A stretch of 64,000 bases of DNA, from positions 135,991 through 199,990 of the forward strand of contig CP014769.1 in assembly GCA_001596155.1 (NCBI GenBank), given 5' to 3'. This stretch comes from Hymenobacter psoromatis. GTDB taxonomy: Bacteria; Bacteroidota; Bacteroidia; Cytophagales; Hymenobacteraceae. Position 1 is the first letter of the stretch. Each line of letters opens with the position of its first letter. A program made the position numbers and the translations under genes. This document shows positions 43,544 through 51,756 of this stretch, piece after piece. The notes below the pieces were generated by a model. It was not told where the DNA came from. It worked only from the letters and a program-made list of their open reading frames with translations, and searched no databases.

Positions 43544-44581
43544 ATGAACCTTTCCTGCCCCATGCCCGTGCTGGATTTTGACGTGATAACGCTGGGCCAC
43601 GGCGGCGGGGGCATCCTCACGCACCGGCTACTGGAATCCGGTGTATTCAGCCTCTTCAAAAACGACCTGCTGGACGAGCGCCACGACGGGGCCATTTTCG
43701 AGCTGACCGGCCGCGTGGCTTTTTCCACCGATAGCTACGTGGTATCGCCCATTTTCTTCCCCGGCGGCAACATCGGCGAGCTGGCCGTGAACGGCACCGT
43801 GAACGACCTAGCCATGTGCGGGGCCATTCCTAAATACCTCTCGCTCAGCTTTATTCTCGAAGAAGGCTTGCCGATGACCGAGTTCTGGGACATCCTGGTG
43901 AGCATCCGCGACGCGGCCCGACGGGCGGGTGTGCAGATTGTAACCGGCGACACCAAAGTGGTGGAAAAGGGCAAGGGCGATGGCATTTTTATCAATACGT
44001 CCGGCATCGGCCACGTCCACCCGCAGGCCCGGATTGCCAGCCGCCACGTGCGGGCCGGCGACAAAATCGTAGTGTCGGGTTACGTGGCTACCCACGGCAT
44101 CGCCATTATGAGCGTGCGCACCGGCCTCACCTTTGAAACCGATTTGGTGAGCGACACCGCCAACCTCAACCACACCGTGGCCGCCCTGCTCGATGAGTTC
44201 GGCGAGCAAATTCACCTGCTGCGCGACCCCACCCGCGGCGGCGTGGCCACCGTGCTCAACGAAATTGCCCAGGATTGTAGCCTCGGCGTAACGTTGGCCC
44301 AGGATGCCATTCCCGTGCTCGACGACGTGCAAAGTGCCTGCGAACTCCTCGGCCTCGACCCGCTCTACGTGGCTAACGAGGGCGTTTTCCTGACCGTAGT
44401 GGCCGCCGAAGCCGCCGATGCCCTGGTGGCGAAGCTGCGCGAGCTGCCGCACGGCGCGGATGCCGCCATCATCGGCGAAGTGGTGGCGGAGCACCCGCGC
44501 CAGGTGGTGCTGCACAGCCGCATCGGCGGGCGGCGCGTGGTGAGTATGCTGGTGGGCGAGCAGTTGCCGCGCATTTGTTAA
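43544..44581 (+). CDS. hypE: Hydrogenase maturation dehydratase HypE
   Basis: 345 residues. HypE dehydrates the carbamoyl group bound to its C-terminal Cys to give the cyano ligand. The last residues, LPRIC, are the conserved PRIC end with that Cys exactly at the terminus. The AIR-synthase-type ATP site is seen in GHGGGGILTH, FSTDSYVVSPIFFPGG and the DPTRGGVATVLNE segment. It follows the hypD-hypE palindrome, so the Hyp set A, B, F, C, D, E is complete. Confidence 0.95.
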   Translation: MNLSCPMPVLDFDVITLGHGGGGILTHRLLESGVFSLFKNDLLDERHDGAIFELTGRVAFSTDSYVVSPIFFPGGNIGELAVNGTVNDLAMCGAIPKYLSLSFILEEGLPMTEFWDILVSIRDAARRAGVQIVTGDTKVVEKGKGDGIFINTSGIGHVHPQARIASRHVRAGDKIVVSGYVATHGIAIMSVRTGLTFETDLVSDTANLNHTVAALLDEFGEQIHLLRDPTRGGVATVLNEIAQDCSLGVTLAQDAIPVLDDVQSACELLGLDPLYVANEGVFLTVVAAEAADALVAKLRELPHGADAAIIGEVVAEHPRQVVLHSRIGGRRVVSMLVGEQLPRIC

Positions 44582-44593
44582 GCCCTCGCCCCA

Positions 44594-45766
44594 ATGGAAA
44601 CCCTCAACGTTTCGCTCTCCAATAACCCGAACGCGGCCGCGGTGGCCGGCGCGGGCGCGTCGAGCCCCGTGGCGTCGCTGCCGGGCCGGCCGCCGCTGGT
44701 AATGGGTGCGCAGGTGTTTCGGGGCGACGCGGGCAACCCGTTGCTGGCCCCGCGCGGCGTGTGGCTGACGGGCCAGCGCCTGCTGGTGGCCGATACGGGC
44801 CAGAACCGCGTGTTTATCTGGAACCAACTGCCAACCAGCGAGTTTGCCGCGCCCGACGTGGTGCTGGGCCAATTGGAGCTGCTCGCTACCGGCCGCAATT
44901 CCGGCCACCAGGCGGCGGCGGGCACGCTGCATTATCCGTCGGGTCTGTGGTCGGATGGCACGCGCCTGCTCATCGCCGATGCCTGGAACCACCGCGTGCT
45001 CATCTGGCACACGTTTCCGACGCGGCACGGCCAGCCGGCCGATGTGGTGGTGGGCCAGGCCGATTTTCACGGCAGCCAGCCCAATGAAAAAGGTATTGGC
45101 AGCCTACCCACCGCCACCAGTCTCAACTGGCCCTACGGCGTATTTTCCGACGGTCAGCGCCTCTGGATTGCCGATACTGGCAACCGCCGCGTGCTCTGCT
45201 ACCACCAGATTCCGACCCAAAACCACGCCGCCGCCGATGCCGTCATCGGTAAAGATTCCTTTACTGGGCGCGACTACGAAAGCGCCCAGCCCGTGTGGCC
45301 CTACGCCGTGCGCGTGAGCCCCGCCGGCCAGTTGCTCATCGCCGATACGCAGTACTACCGCGCCCTGCTCTGGCACGACTGGCGCACCGCCCCGCACCAG
45401 CCGGCCGACGTGCTCATCGGCCAGCCCGATTTTGAGGCCAACGGCCAGAACCAGTACCGCCTCTACCCCGAAGCCAACACGCTGAGCTGGGTGTACGATG
45501 CCTTTTTCCACCAAAACCAACTCCTCATCGCCGACACCGGCAACAGCCGCCTGCTCTGGTTCGACCAGGTGCCCACCGCCAACAACGCCGCCGCCGATAA
45601 CCTGCTCGGCCACGCCGATTTTGGCATTAGCAGCGAAAACGCTACCACCCGCTTCGGCACCGACCGGCAGCTGTACTGGCCCTTTTCGCTCTGCGCCGAG
45701 GACCGGAATCTGGCCGTGGCCGATACCGGCAACCACCGCATTATTCTGTACAAGCTGCCCGAATAA
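44594..45766 (+). CDS. NHL-repeat beta-propeller protein of the hydrogenase cluster
   Basis: 390 residues with six NHL-like blades. Each contains an ADTGNxR type core: LLVADTGQNRVFIWNQLPT, LLIADAWNHRVLIWHTFPT, LWIADTGNRRVLCYHQIPT, LLIADTQYYRALLWHDWRT, LLIADTGNSRLLWFDQVPT and LAVADTGNHRIILYKLPE. The linkers carry repeated VLGQ, VVGQ, LIGQ and LLGH ends. There is no signal peptide, so a cytosolic six-blade propeller is likely. It lies 12 bases after hypE and before a nickel permease. Such propellers accompany some group 2a hydrogenases; a docking or assembly role is inferred. Confidence 0.85.
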   Translation: METLNVSLSNNPNAAAVAGAGASSPVASLPGRPPLVMGAQVFRGDAGNPLLAPRGVWLTGQRLLVADTGQNRVFIWNQLPTSEFAAPDVVLGQLELLATGRNSGHQAAAGTLHYPSGLWSDGTRLLIADAWNHRVLIWHTFPTRHGQPADVVVGQADFHGSQPNEKGIGSLPTATSLNWPYGVFSDGQRLWIADTGNRRVLCYHQIPTQNHAAADAVIGKDSFTGRDYESAQPVWPYAVRVSPAGQLLIADTQYYRALLWHDWRTAPHQPADVLIGQPDFEANGQNQYRLYPEANTLSWVYDAFFHQNQLLIADTGNSRLLWFDQVPTANNAAADNLLGHADFGISSENATTRFGTDRQLYWPFSLCAEDRNLAVADTGNHRIILYKLPE

Positions 45767-45777
45767 ACGCACGTCTC

Positions 45778-46407
45778 ATGCACGAATTTATGAATGCTGC
45801 CTTTCCCGTTGTCGTGGCCGCCGTGGCCGGTTTCTCGCACGCCTTTGAGGCCGACCACCTGGTGGCGGTGAGCAACATCGTGACGCGCCGCACCACGTCG
45901 CTGGCCGCCATCAAGGACGGCGTGTTGTGGGGCCTGGGACACACGTCCACCATTCTGTTGGTGGCGCTGGTGTTCCTGCTGGGGCGGCTGGTGCTGCACC
46001 TGGGGCCCTTCCGCTACCTCGAAGCCAGCGTGGGCCTGCTGCTAGTGGGGCTGGGCGGGGGGCGGCTCTGGCGCATTCTGCACGCCCAAAGTCCCGGCCA
46101 CGCGCACCCGGAACCGGCTTTTTCGCTGGCCTACGGCGTGGGCATGGTGCATGGCCTGGCGGGCAGCGGGGCGCTGCTGCTTTCGGTGCTGACGCAAATA
46201 AAAAGCGGCTGGGACAGCATCGGCTACCTGCTCATTTTCGGCGCGGGTTCGGTGGTGGGCATGATGGTGGCGGCCGGCGTGTTCAGCCTGCCCTTCTCGG
46301 TGGCGCTGTTGCAAAGCAGCAGGCTGCGCACGGGCCTCACGGTGTTGTCGTCGGTGGTGTGCGTGGGCCTGGGCCTGAAAGTGTTGCACCAAAATCTGCT
46401 TCCCTAA
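45778..46407 (+). CDS. Nickel permease-like membrane protein (UreH/NiCoT-related)
   Basis: 209 residues with six predicted membrane helices. Helix I contains HAFEADH (H21, D26, H27), the HX4DH nickel-binding signature of NiCoT and related permeases. Other helices are GVLWGLGHTSTILLVALVFLL, YLEASVGLLLVGLGGGRLW, YGVGMVHGLAGSGALLL, IGYLLIFGAGSVVGMMVAAG and SSVVCVGLGLKVL. The central loop has HAQSPGHAHPE, a possible extra metal site. It should import Ni2+ for HypA/HypB. It begins 11 bases after the NHL gene. Confidence 0.85.
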   Translation: MHEFMNAAFPVVVAAVAGFSHAFEADHLVAVSNIVTRRTTSLAAIKDGVLWGLGHTSTILLVALVFLLGRLVLHLGPFRYLEASVGLLLVGLGGGRLWRILHAQSPGHAHPEPAFSLAYGVGMVHGLAGSGALLLSVLTQIKSGWDSIGYLLIFGAGSVVGMMVAAGVFSLPFSVALLQSSRLRTGLTVLSSVVCVGLGLKVLHQNLLP

Positions 46408-46408
46408 C

Positions 46409-46636
46409 GTGGAAAACGCCCCCCAAACCTACCCCGAGGCCGATTTCGTGGCATATGCCTTCACCCATATGGGCATTGCAATAGCGAAGCGCGACGGCCG
46501 TATTTTCGAGTTGGCCAACGGCTTCGTGGTCGAAGTCGAAAGCAAGGACCTCTACCGCCTCTCGCACGAGGGCTGGGTCATCTCGCCCTTCGACGACATC
46601 GAAAAGCTGTGCGCCTTCATCGAGCGCAACTCGTAG
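46409..46636 (+). CDS. Small hypothetical protein at the end of the hydrogenase cluster
   Basis: 75 residues from a GTG one base after the nickel-permease stop. It has a two-strand meander (IAIAKRDGRIFELANGFVVEVESKDLYRLS) and a short terminal helix. No membrane segment or Cys. No family recognised; packing at the end of the operon supports a real gene. The hydrogenase unit appears to end here, since the next genes lie on the other strand and have different composition. Confidence 0.65.
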   Translation: MENAPQTYPEADFVAYAFTHMGIAIAKRDGRIFELANGFVVEVESKDLYRLSHEGWVISPFDDIEKLCAFIERNS

Positions 46637-46740
46637 CTGAGCGGGTGCGCGTGGGCCGCCACCCGTTGCTACGCACCGCCCGCTACGTGCTAAATCCCTT
46701 TCGCATCGCAGCCGGTTGAGGCCGTTGACAGCGGGCCGCT

Positions 46741-47463
46741 TCACGTGGATTGCTTGGGAATATAACCAAAAAATGCTATCCAATTACGTATCGTTTCTAC
46801 CAGCTTATAAACTTGAGTACTGGGATTTGTATTGAGCAACTCCTTACCTATATGTGCTAAAGCTAGTACTTTGGCGCGATAGATAGCATCCTGTTCACTA
46901 CCAACTTGCATCACGGCATCTACAATATCCTTCTTGCCGTGAATATACTGAAAGGTGCTGAAAGCATCGTGCTTTCGTACTTCCTGTTCCAATTGCGCGT
47001 AAATAGTGGCGCGTGGAATAGCTTCGTCGTGGCTTACATCGGCTAAGTGTAGAAGCAGCCATAATTCAAACACTTCGTTGCTGAAGGCAAGTTGAAATTT
47101 ATTATCGGCGGCCAATTTTAATGCCGCATGGAATCTGGCTTTTTTGCCGGGTGATAAGTCTGCGTCGTCCTTGTCGAACACCACCCAAGTTTCGTCCACT
47201 GTTCGGTTGAACTCCTCCGCCAGTTGGTCACGCTCGGTGCAGGCTCGCTCTACTACACCCTGCGGGTCGAGGCCGGCACCTACGGGACGCAGATACATAG
47301 TTTCAGGCGGAATATCCTGTTCAAATTTGCCAAAATAGTATGGCTCGGTTTGGCCATCCTCGCACACAATCAGGAACAGGTATTGATACCGCCGATGACG
47401 GATAGGGCGCTCAATTTCTGTCCGGGCACTTTTGCCTGCCCTTACGCTTCCTGCTTTGGCCAC
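46741..47463 (-). CDS. RloB/AbiLii-like TOPRIM protein
   Basis: 240 residues. It begins with a basic stretch and the strand YLFLIVCEDGQTEPYYFGKF, whose Glu is the first TOPRIM acidic residue; ETWVVFDKDDADL carries the DxDD. FSNEVFELWLLLH is a typical RloB block. It starts at GTG 47463, 22 bases inside the 3' end of the ATPase gene upstream, and so is coupled to it. RloB proteins pair with RloA ATPases in AbiL-type abortive-infection systems, where they are thought to act as the nuclease effector. The region is visibly poorer in G+C than the rest of the window, as expected for a transferred defence module. Confidence 0.85.
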   Translation of the reverse strand: MAKAGSVRAGKSARTEIERPIRHRRYQYLFLIVCEDGQTEPYYFGKFEQDIPPETMYLRPVGAGLDPQGVVERACTERDQLAEEFNRTVDETWVVFDKDDADLSPGKKARFHAALKLAADNKFQLAFSNEVFELWLLLHLADVSHDEAIPRATIYAQLEQEVRKHDAFSTFQYIHGKKDIVDAVMQVGSEQDAIYRAKVLALAHIGKELLNTNPSTQVYKLVETIRNWIAFFGYIPKQST

Positions 47464-48776
47464 TTTGCGTTGCGGATGAAATTAAGGAAAGGTTGGAACG
47501 CCGGTATCGCACCATAACGACCCTCGAAGTACCGCTTCTCCTTATCAGCATCAGGCCGCTCCTTGCTGTTGATGCCATTCTTGGTCAGGTATTGGAAATC
47601 GGAAAGTGCATAAAGCTCAGTACCTTCCCACTCGTTTTTCTCGGCAAAGGTGATTTGGTCACGGCGTAGTTTAGCGTGAGTCAATAGATTGGTATCGTGG
47701 GTGGCAAACACCAGTTGCGCGCCGTTGGGGTTGCTGTCGCTATTCAGAAATGTATCAATGGTATTAAGCGTCATTAGCGGGTGCATATTGGCCTCAATTT
47801 CGTCTATGATTAGCACACCGCCCTTCGCCAATGCCCACAGCACTGGCCCGCTCAAACGCAAGGCATTCTGCGTGCCAGACGACTCTTTTTCATCTAATTT
47901 CCAGGTGCGCGTTCTATCGGTTGGCTTACCGTTCCGGTCGTATATGCGGTGGGTAGTCTGCACAGAATAGGTATGCTTGCCGCGTAGTGAACCTACTATT
48001 TGACTACGCATGGATTCAGGCATACTAGCTGGTAACTCCGATTCATCAAACTCTTTGGTTGTTACATTAATATCCAAAATATTGAGACTTAGTGCGGCCA
48101 TATAACCCTTGATTTTATCGCGCATCTCTTCATCTTCCCACAGCGATACTGTCTGTATTTCCTGCGCTTGAGTATTGAGGCCATCCAGCATATTCAACCG
48201 GCCAAACCACTGCATGATGCTTTTTGCCTCTTCCACGTTCAGGGTATCACACATGGAGAGAAACAAGGCATTTGGCCTGGTTGCTTCGATAGCCGCGTTC
48301 ATGAGGCGTCGGGAACCTACGTAGCTTGGCCCAACCTCAATCGTATCTCCTTCGCGGGCAAATAGATTTACTTCTCTACTGTCCTTTTTACGAAATAACC
48401 ACTCCTCTATCACTTCGGTAGCCCCAAATGCTACACCATAGCGGTACCGGTTACCCTGTTGCACGAAAGTGATTTCAAACCTACTAGGCTTGTTTTCCCA
48501 ACCTTCCCGTAACTCAAATGGGTCGTAGGGGAGCTTCGTAGTCGATGCCATTTGAGCCGAAAGATGCACTAGCCTGTCCAGCAAGCTTATAGCAAGCAGA
48601 ACATTGCTTTTGCCACTGCTATTAGGTCCGTACACTGCTAACGCATTCAAGGCGCTGTACCGACCTTCTTCCCGAATGTTTTCGGGATAGTCGGTTTGAC
48701 GAGTAGCTGGCACAAAGCTTAGTATCTGCTCTTCCGCAATTGACCGGTAATTCGACACCCTAAATTCAAGCAACAT
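47442..48776 (-). CDS. RloA/AbiLi-like AAA (SMC-type) ATPase
   Basis: 444 residues. The Walker A motif is YGPNSSGKSNVLLA near 50-63; Walker B is GGVLIIDEIEANMHP near 315; a late ATHDTNLL strand follows. It has the AAA_15 or SMC-head layout without long coiled coils. N-terminus MLLEFRVSNYRSI is the usual start. It is first in a two-gene unit with the RloB-like gene. The pair matches AbiL/RloAB anti-phage systems. It lies between the hydrogenase and glycogen genes, with AT-richer composition that suggests acquisition. Confidence 0.88.
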   Translation of the reverse strand: MLLEFRVSNYRSIAEEQILSFVPATRQTDYPENIREEGRYSALNALAVYGPNSSGKSNVLLAISLLDRLVHLSAQMASTTKLPYDPFELREGWENKPSRFEITFVQQGNRYRYGVAFGATEVIEEWLFRKKDSREVNLFAREGDTIEVGPSYVGSRRLMNAAIEATRPNALFLSMCDTLNVEEAKSIMQWFGRLNMLDGLNTQAQEIQTVSLWEDEEMRDKIKGYMAALSLNILDINVTTKEFDESELPASMPESMRSQIVGSLRGKHTYSVQTTHRIYDRNGKPTDRTRTWKLDEKESSGTQNALRLSGPVLWALAKGGVLIIDEIEANMHPLMTLNTIDTFLNSDSNPNGAQLVFATHDTNLLTHAKLRRDQITFAEKNEWEGTELYALSDFQYLTKNGINSKERPDADKEKRYFEGRYGAIPAFQPFLNFIRNAKWPKQEA

Positions 48777-49016
48777 GGCTTTCCGCGTGATTATTCCGCA
48801 ATAATAACAGGTTCGAGGTCAAAATGTATTGCTTCCGTTTCGAAGGGTTGGTCGATTAGTGGGATGAGTCACCTAATTTGCTCAATGGCATCCGGTAGCT
48901 TAGCGCTAATAGCAGCAGCAAGAAGAGGGGCTTGAAAAGCAGTAGCACCACATTTTTCTGACCGCCTGCCCGCTGGCCACCGTGATTAATTCTGGTAAAC
49001 AAGCAGCTTGCCCGCA

Positions 49017-51560
49017 TCAGTGCTGCCAGCGAATGTGCTGGTCGTCCAGCGGCACGGCGATGCCTTCGTAAGCCGGCAGGATGCGGGCCGTGAAATCACC
49101 GGTGGGGCGGGTCGTGGTGACGAGCGCCTGGTAGGGGTAGTGGCCGTCGGCATCGGGGGCCGCGTCCGGCTTTAGCGGGATTCGCAGGGGCGCGGCCCCG
49201 TTGAGGCCCGTCGCGTACAGCTCTACCAGCACCTGGGCGGGGGTAAGCGCCCCCAGCCGGACTGGTATTTGAAACCGGTAGCCGCCAGCGACGGTATCCG
49301 TTTGCACCTGGCCGAATTCCAGCTTATCCCACTCACTAGCAATCTGCTGGCGTTGCTGCACGATGGCCGCCCCGGCCGCGCCTTGGTTGGTGGCGCGCTG
49401 GGCGTAGCGGGTGGCGGCGGGCAGGTAGTAGCTTTCCGTGTACTCGCGCACGGTGCGGTTGGCCGAGAACTGCGGCGTGAGGGTGGCCATGCTTTGGCGC
49501 ATCCGCTCGACCCAGCGCACGGGGATGCCGTGGGCGTCGCGGGCGTAGAACTCGGGCACCACCTGGGTTTCGAGTAGGGTGTAGAGCGCGTCGGCCTCGG
49601 CGGCGTCCCAGGCGGGGTCGTCGCCGTGCTCCTGGCCGTCGCCGATGGCCCAGCCCACTGCGGGGGTGTAGGCTTCGGCCCACCAGCCGTCCAGCTCCGA
49701 GAGGTTGAGGCCGCCATTCACGAGCACCTTCATGCCGCTGGTGCCGCTGGCTTCCCAGGGCCGGCGGGGCGTGTTCAGCCACACATCCACGCCCTGCACC
49801 AGGTGCTCGGCCATGAGCATATCATAATCACTCAGAAAAACCACGTGCTGATGCAGCTGGTGCTGGTCAACAAACTGTATCCACCGCTGAATCAGAATTT
49901 TACTACCCTCGTCGAAGGGCGGGGCCTTGCCGGCCAGCACCAGCTGCACGGGCTGCGCGCGGTTGGTGAGCAGGCGGACGAACCGCTCGGGGTCGTGCAG
50001 CAGCAGGTCGGGCCGCTTGTAGTCCACGAAGCGGCGGGCAAAGCCCAGCATCAACGTATTGTCGTCGAATACCTTACCAGCAATATCAACCAGCCCTGGC
50101 GGGTAGCCCGCCACAGTGAACTGCCGGGCCAGCCGCTCGCGGGTGTAGGCCACCAGCGCCTGGCGGCAGCTGGTCGCCAGCTGCCACAAGTCGGCGTCGG
50201 GCACCTGGCCGATGTGCTGGGCCAGCGCGGTCAGGTCGCCGCGCCACCGGTCTTTGCCGCAGGCGGTGGTCCAGATGGCATCGGCGGCCTCGGCATCCCA
50301 GCTGGGCATATGCACGCCGTTGGTAACGTAGCCTATCGGCACCTCCTCGACGGGCCAGCGCGGAAACAGCCCGCTAAACAGCTGCCGGCTCACCTGCCCG
50401 TGCAGCTTGCTCACCCCATTGATGCCCCCGCAGCCCCGAATGGCCAGAAAAGCCATGTTGAAGCTCTCCGAGGAATCGGCGGGGCGCTGGCGGCCCAGCG
50501 CCAGCAGGGTATCCAGGTCGATACCCAGCTCCTGCCGGGCGTAGTCGCCCAAAAACTGGTTCATCAGGGCCGGACTGAAGTGGTCGAAGCCCGCCGCCAC
50601 GGCCGTGTGGGTGGTAAAGTGGTTGCCGGGGCGCGTCACGGCCAGCGCCGCCTCAAAGGCGAGGCCGGTTTCCCGCATCAAGGTCTTGGCCCGCTCCAGC
50701 ACCACGAAGGCCGCGTGGCCTTCGTTGAGGTGGCACACGTCGGGCCGGATACCCAGGGCTTGCAGCACGCGCCAGCCCCCGATGCCGAGAATAATTTCCT
50801 GCTGAATGCGCTGCTCCATGCCCCCGCCGTACAGCTCGGTCGTGACGCCCCGGTGCTGCGGCAGGTTGGCCGGGTCGTTGCTATCAAGCAGATACAGCAT
50901 CACGTCGCCCACCTTCGCCTGCCAGATGCGCAGCCACACCGGAAAGCCCGACAGGGTAATCCGTAGCCGCAGCCACTCCCCATTGGGCAGCCGCAGCGGG
51001 GTAATGGGCAGCTGGCCGGGGTCGTTGTACGGAAACAGCGCCTGCTGCATCCCCTGGCGGTCAATTTCCTGCCGAAAGTAGCCCTGCTGGTACAGCAGCC
51101 CTACCCCCACCACGGGCACGCCCAGGTCGCTGGCCGTTTTCAGCTGGTCGCCGGCCACGTTGCCCAGCCCGCCCACGTAAATGGGCAGCGCCTCGCTCAG
51201 CATATACTCCATGCTGAAATAGGCCACGCAGGTCAGGGGCGAATTCGGGTGCTGCTCTTGAAACCACTTGGGGCGGTCGGTGGCCTGTTGCTTTTGCGTC
51301 GTCAGGGCCTTCATTTGGCCTTGGAAGGCCGGGTCGGCGAGGCGCTTCTCCAGCACCTCACGCGAGGCGGTTTGCAGCACTACCCAGGGGTTGTGGGTGC
51401 GGTCCCACAGCTCGGCATCGAGTTGCTGCCAGAGCGTATCGGCCGCGTGGTTCCACGACCATTGCAGGTCGAGGGCCAGCTCGGTCAGGGTATCGAGGCC
51501 GGGTAGCTCGGTGGGTAGGAAGCCGTGGCTTCGGCTGAAATTTGGGCTGTCTGTGGTCAT
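49017..51560 (-). CDS. glgP: Alpha-glucan (glycogen/maltodextrin) phosphorylase, GT35
   Basis: Releases glucose 1-phosphate from alpha-1,4-glucan with phosphate and PLP. 847 residues of the short bacterial/archaeal type: an N-terminal DUF3417 region (LDTLTELALDLQWSWNHAAD, near 20-100) and the catalytic body. The PLP Lys lies in WEASGTSGMK, followed by VLVNGGLNLSELDGWW. A C-terminal beta extension (from about 740) ends HIRWQH. ATG 51560 is used; ATG 51578 and 51605 are also in frame but lie next to or inside the palindrome. A remnant of a second copy lies at 32863. It is downstream of pgm on the same strand, so the two form a glycogen-breakdown unit behind site 11. Confidence 0.92.
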   Translation of the reverse strand: MTTDSPNFSRSHGFLPTELPGLDTLTELALDLQWSWNHAADTLWQQLDAELWDRTHNPWVVLQTASREVLEKRLADPAFQGQMKALTTQKQQATDRPKWFQEQHPNSPLTCVAYFSMEYMLSEALPIYVGGLGNVAGDQLKTASDLGVPVVGVGLLYQQGYFRQEIDRQGMQQALFPYNDPGQLPITPLRLPNGEWLRLRITLSGFPVWLRIWQAKVGDVMLYLLDSNDPANLPQHRGVTTELYGGGMEQRIQQEIILGIGGWRVLQALGIRPDVCHLNEGHAAFVVLERAKTLMRETGLAFEAALAVTRPGNHFTTHTAVAAGFDHFSPALMNQFLGDYARQELGIDLDTLLALGRQRPADSSESFNMAFLAIRGCGGINGVSKLHGQVSRQLFSGLFPRWPVEEVPIGYVTNGVHMPSWDAEAADAIWTTACGKDRWRGDLTALAQHIGQVPDADLWQLATSCRQALVAYTRERLARQFTVAGYPPGLVDIAGKVFDDNTLMLGFARRFVDYKRPDLLLHDPERFVRLLTNRAQPVQLVLAGKAPPFDEGSKILIQRWIQFVDQHQLHQHVVFLSDYDMLMAEHLVQGVDVWLNTPRRPWEASGTSGMKVLVNGGLNLSELDGWWAEAYTPAVGWAIGDGQEHGDDPAWDAAEADALYTLLETQVVPEFYARDAHGIPVRWVERMRQSMATLTPQFSANRTVREYTESYYLPAATRYAQRATNQGAAGAAIVQQRQQIASEWDKLEFGQVQTDTVAGGYRFQIPVRLGALTPAQVLVELYATGLNGAAPLRIPLKPDAAPDADGHYPYQALVTTTRPTGDFTARILPAYEGIAVPLDDQHIRWQH

Positions 51561-51585
51561 AGGGTTTGGGGGTTGCATTTTAGCT

Positions 51586-51742
51586 CGCCCTCCGTGTGAC
51601 CCCACCCCCTAGCCCCCTCCCCTTCGGGAGAGGGGGAACTAGCTCTAAATCTAAAGGACTAATTGCTAGTTTTTTAAAGCTAAGGCTAGTTCCCCCTCTC
51701 CCGAAGGGGAGGGGGCTAGGGGGTGGGGTCACGCGGAGGGCG
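51586..51742. repeat. Family-B palindrome between pgm and glgP
   Basis: Arms of about 60 bp begin CGCCCTCCGTGTGACCCCAC and end, inverted, GTGGGGTCACGCGGAGGGCG. They include the CCCTAGCCCCCTCC/GGAGGGGGCTAGGG core. The centre is an AT-richer stretch with CTAG repeats. Transcripts from pgm into glgP must pass through it. Confidence 0.92.
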
Positions 51743-51756
51743 ACACTGTTACTAAA

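Noticed and set aside
49626..50966. 446-codon plus-strand frame inside glgP
   Set aside because: It is the antisense shadow of a certain gene, His/Gly/Val-rich as expected from reversed GC-rich codons. Similar long shadows inside hypF, hupL, atpD, aldolase and the kinase were dropped for the same reason.
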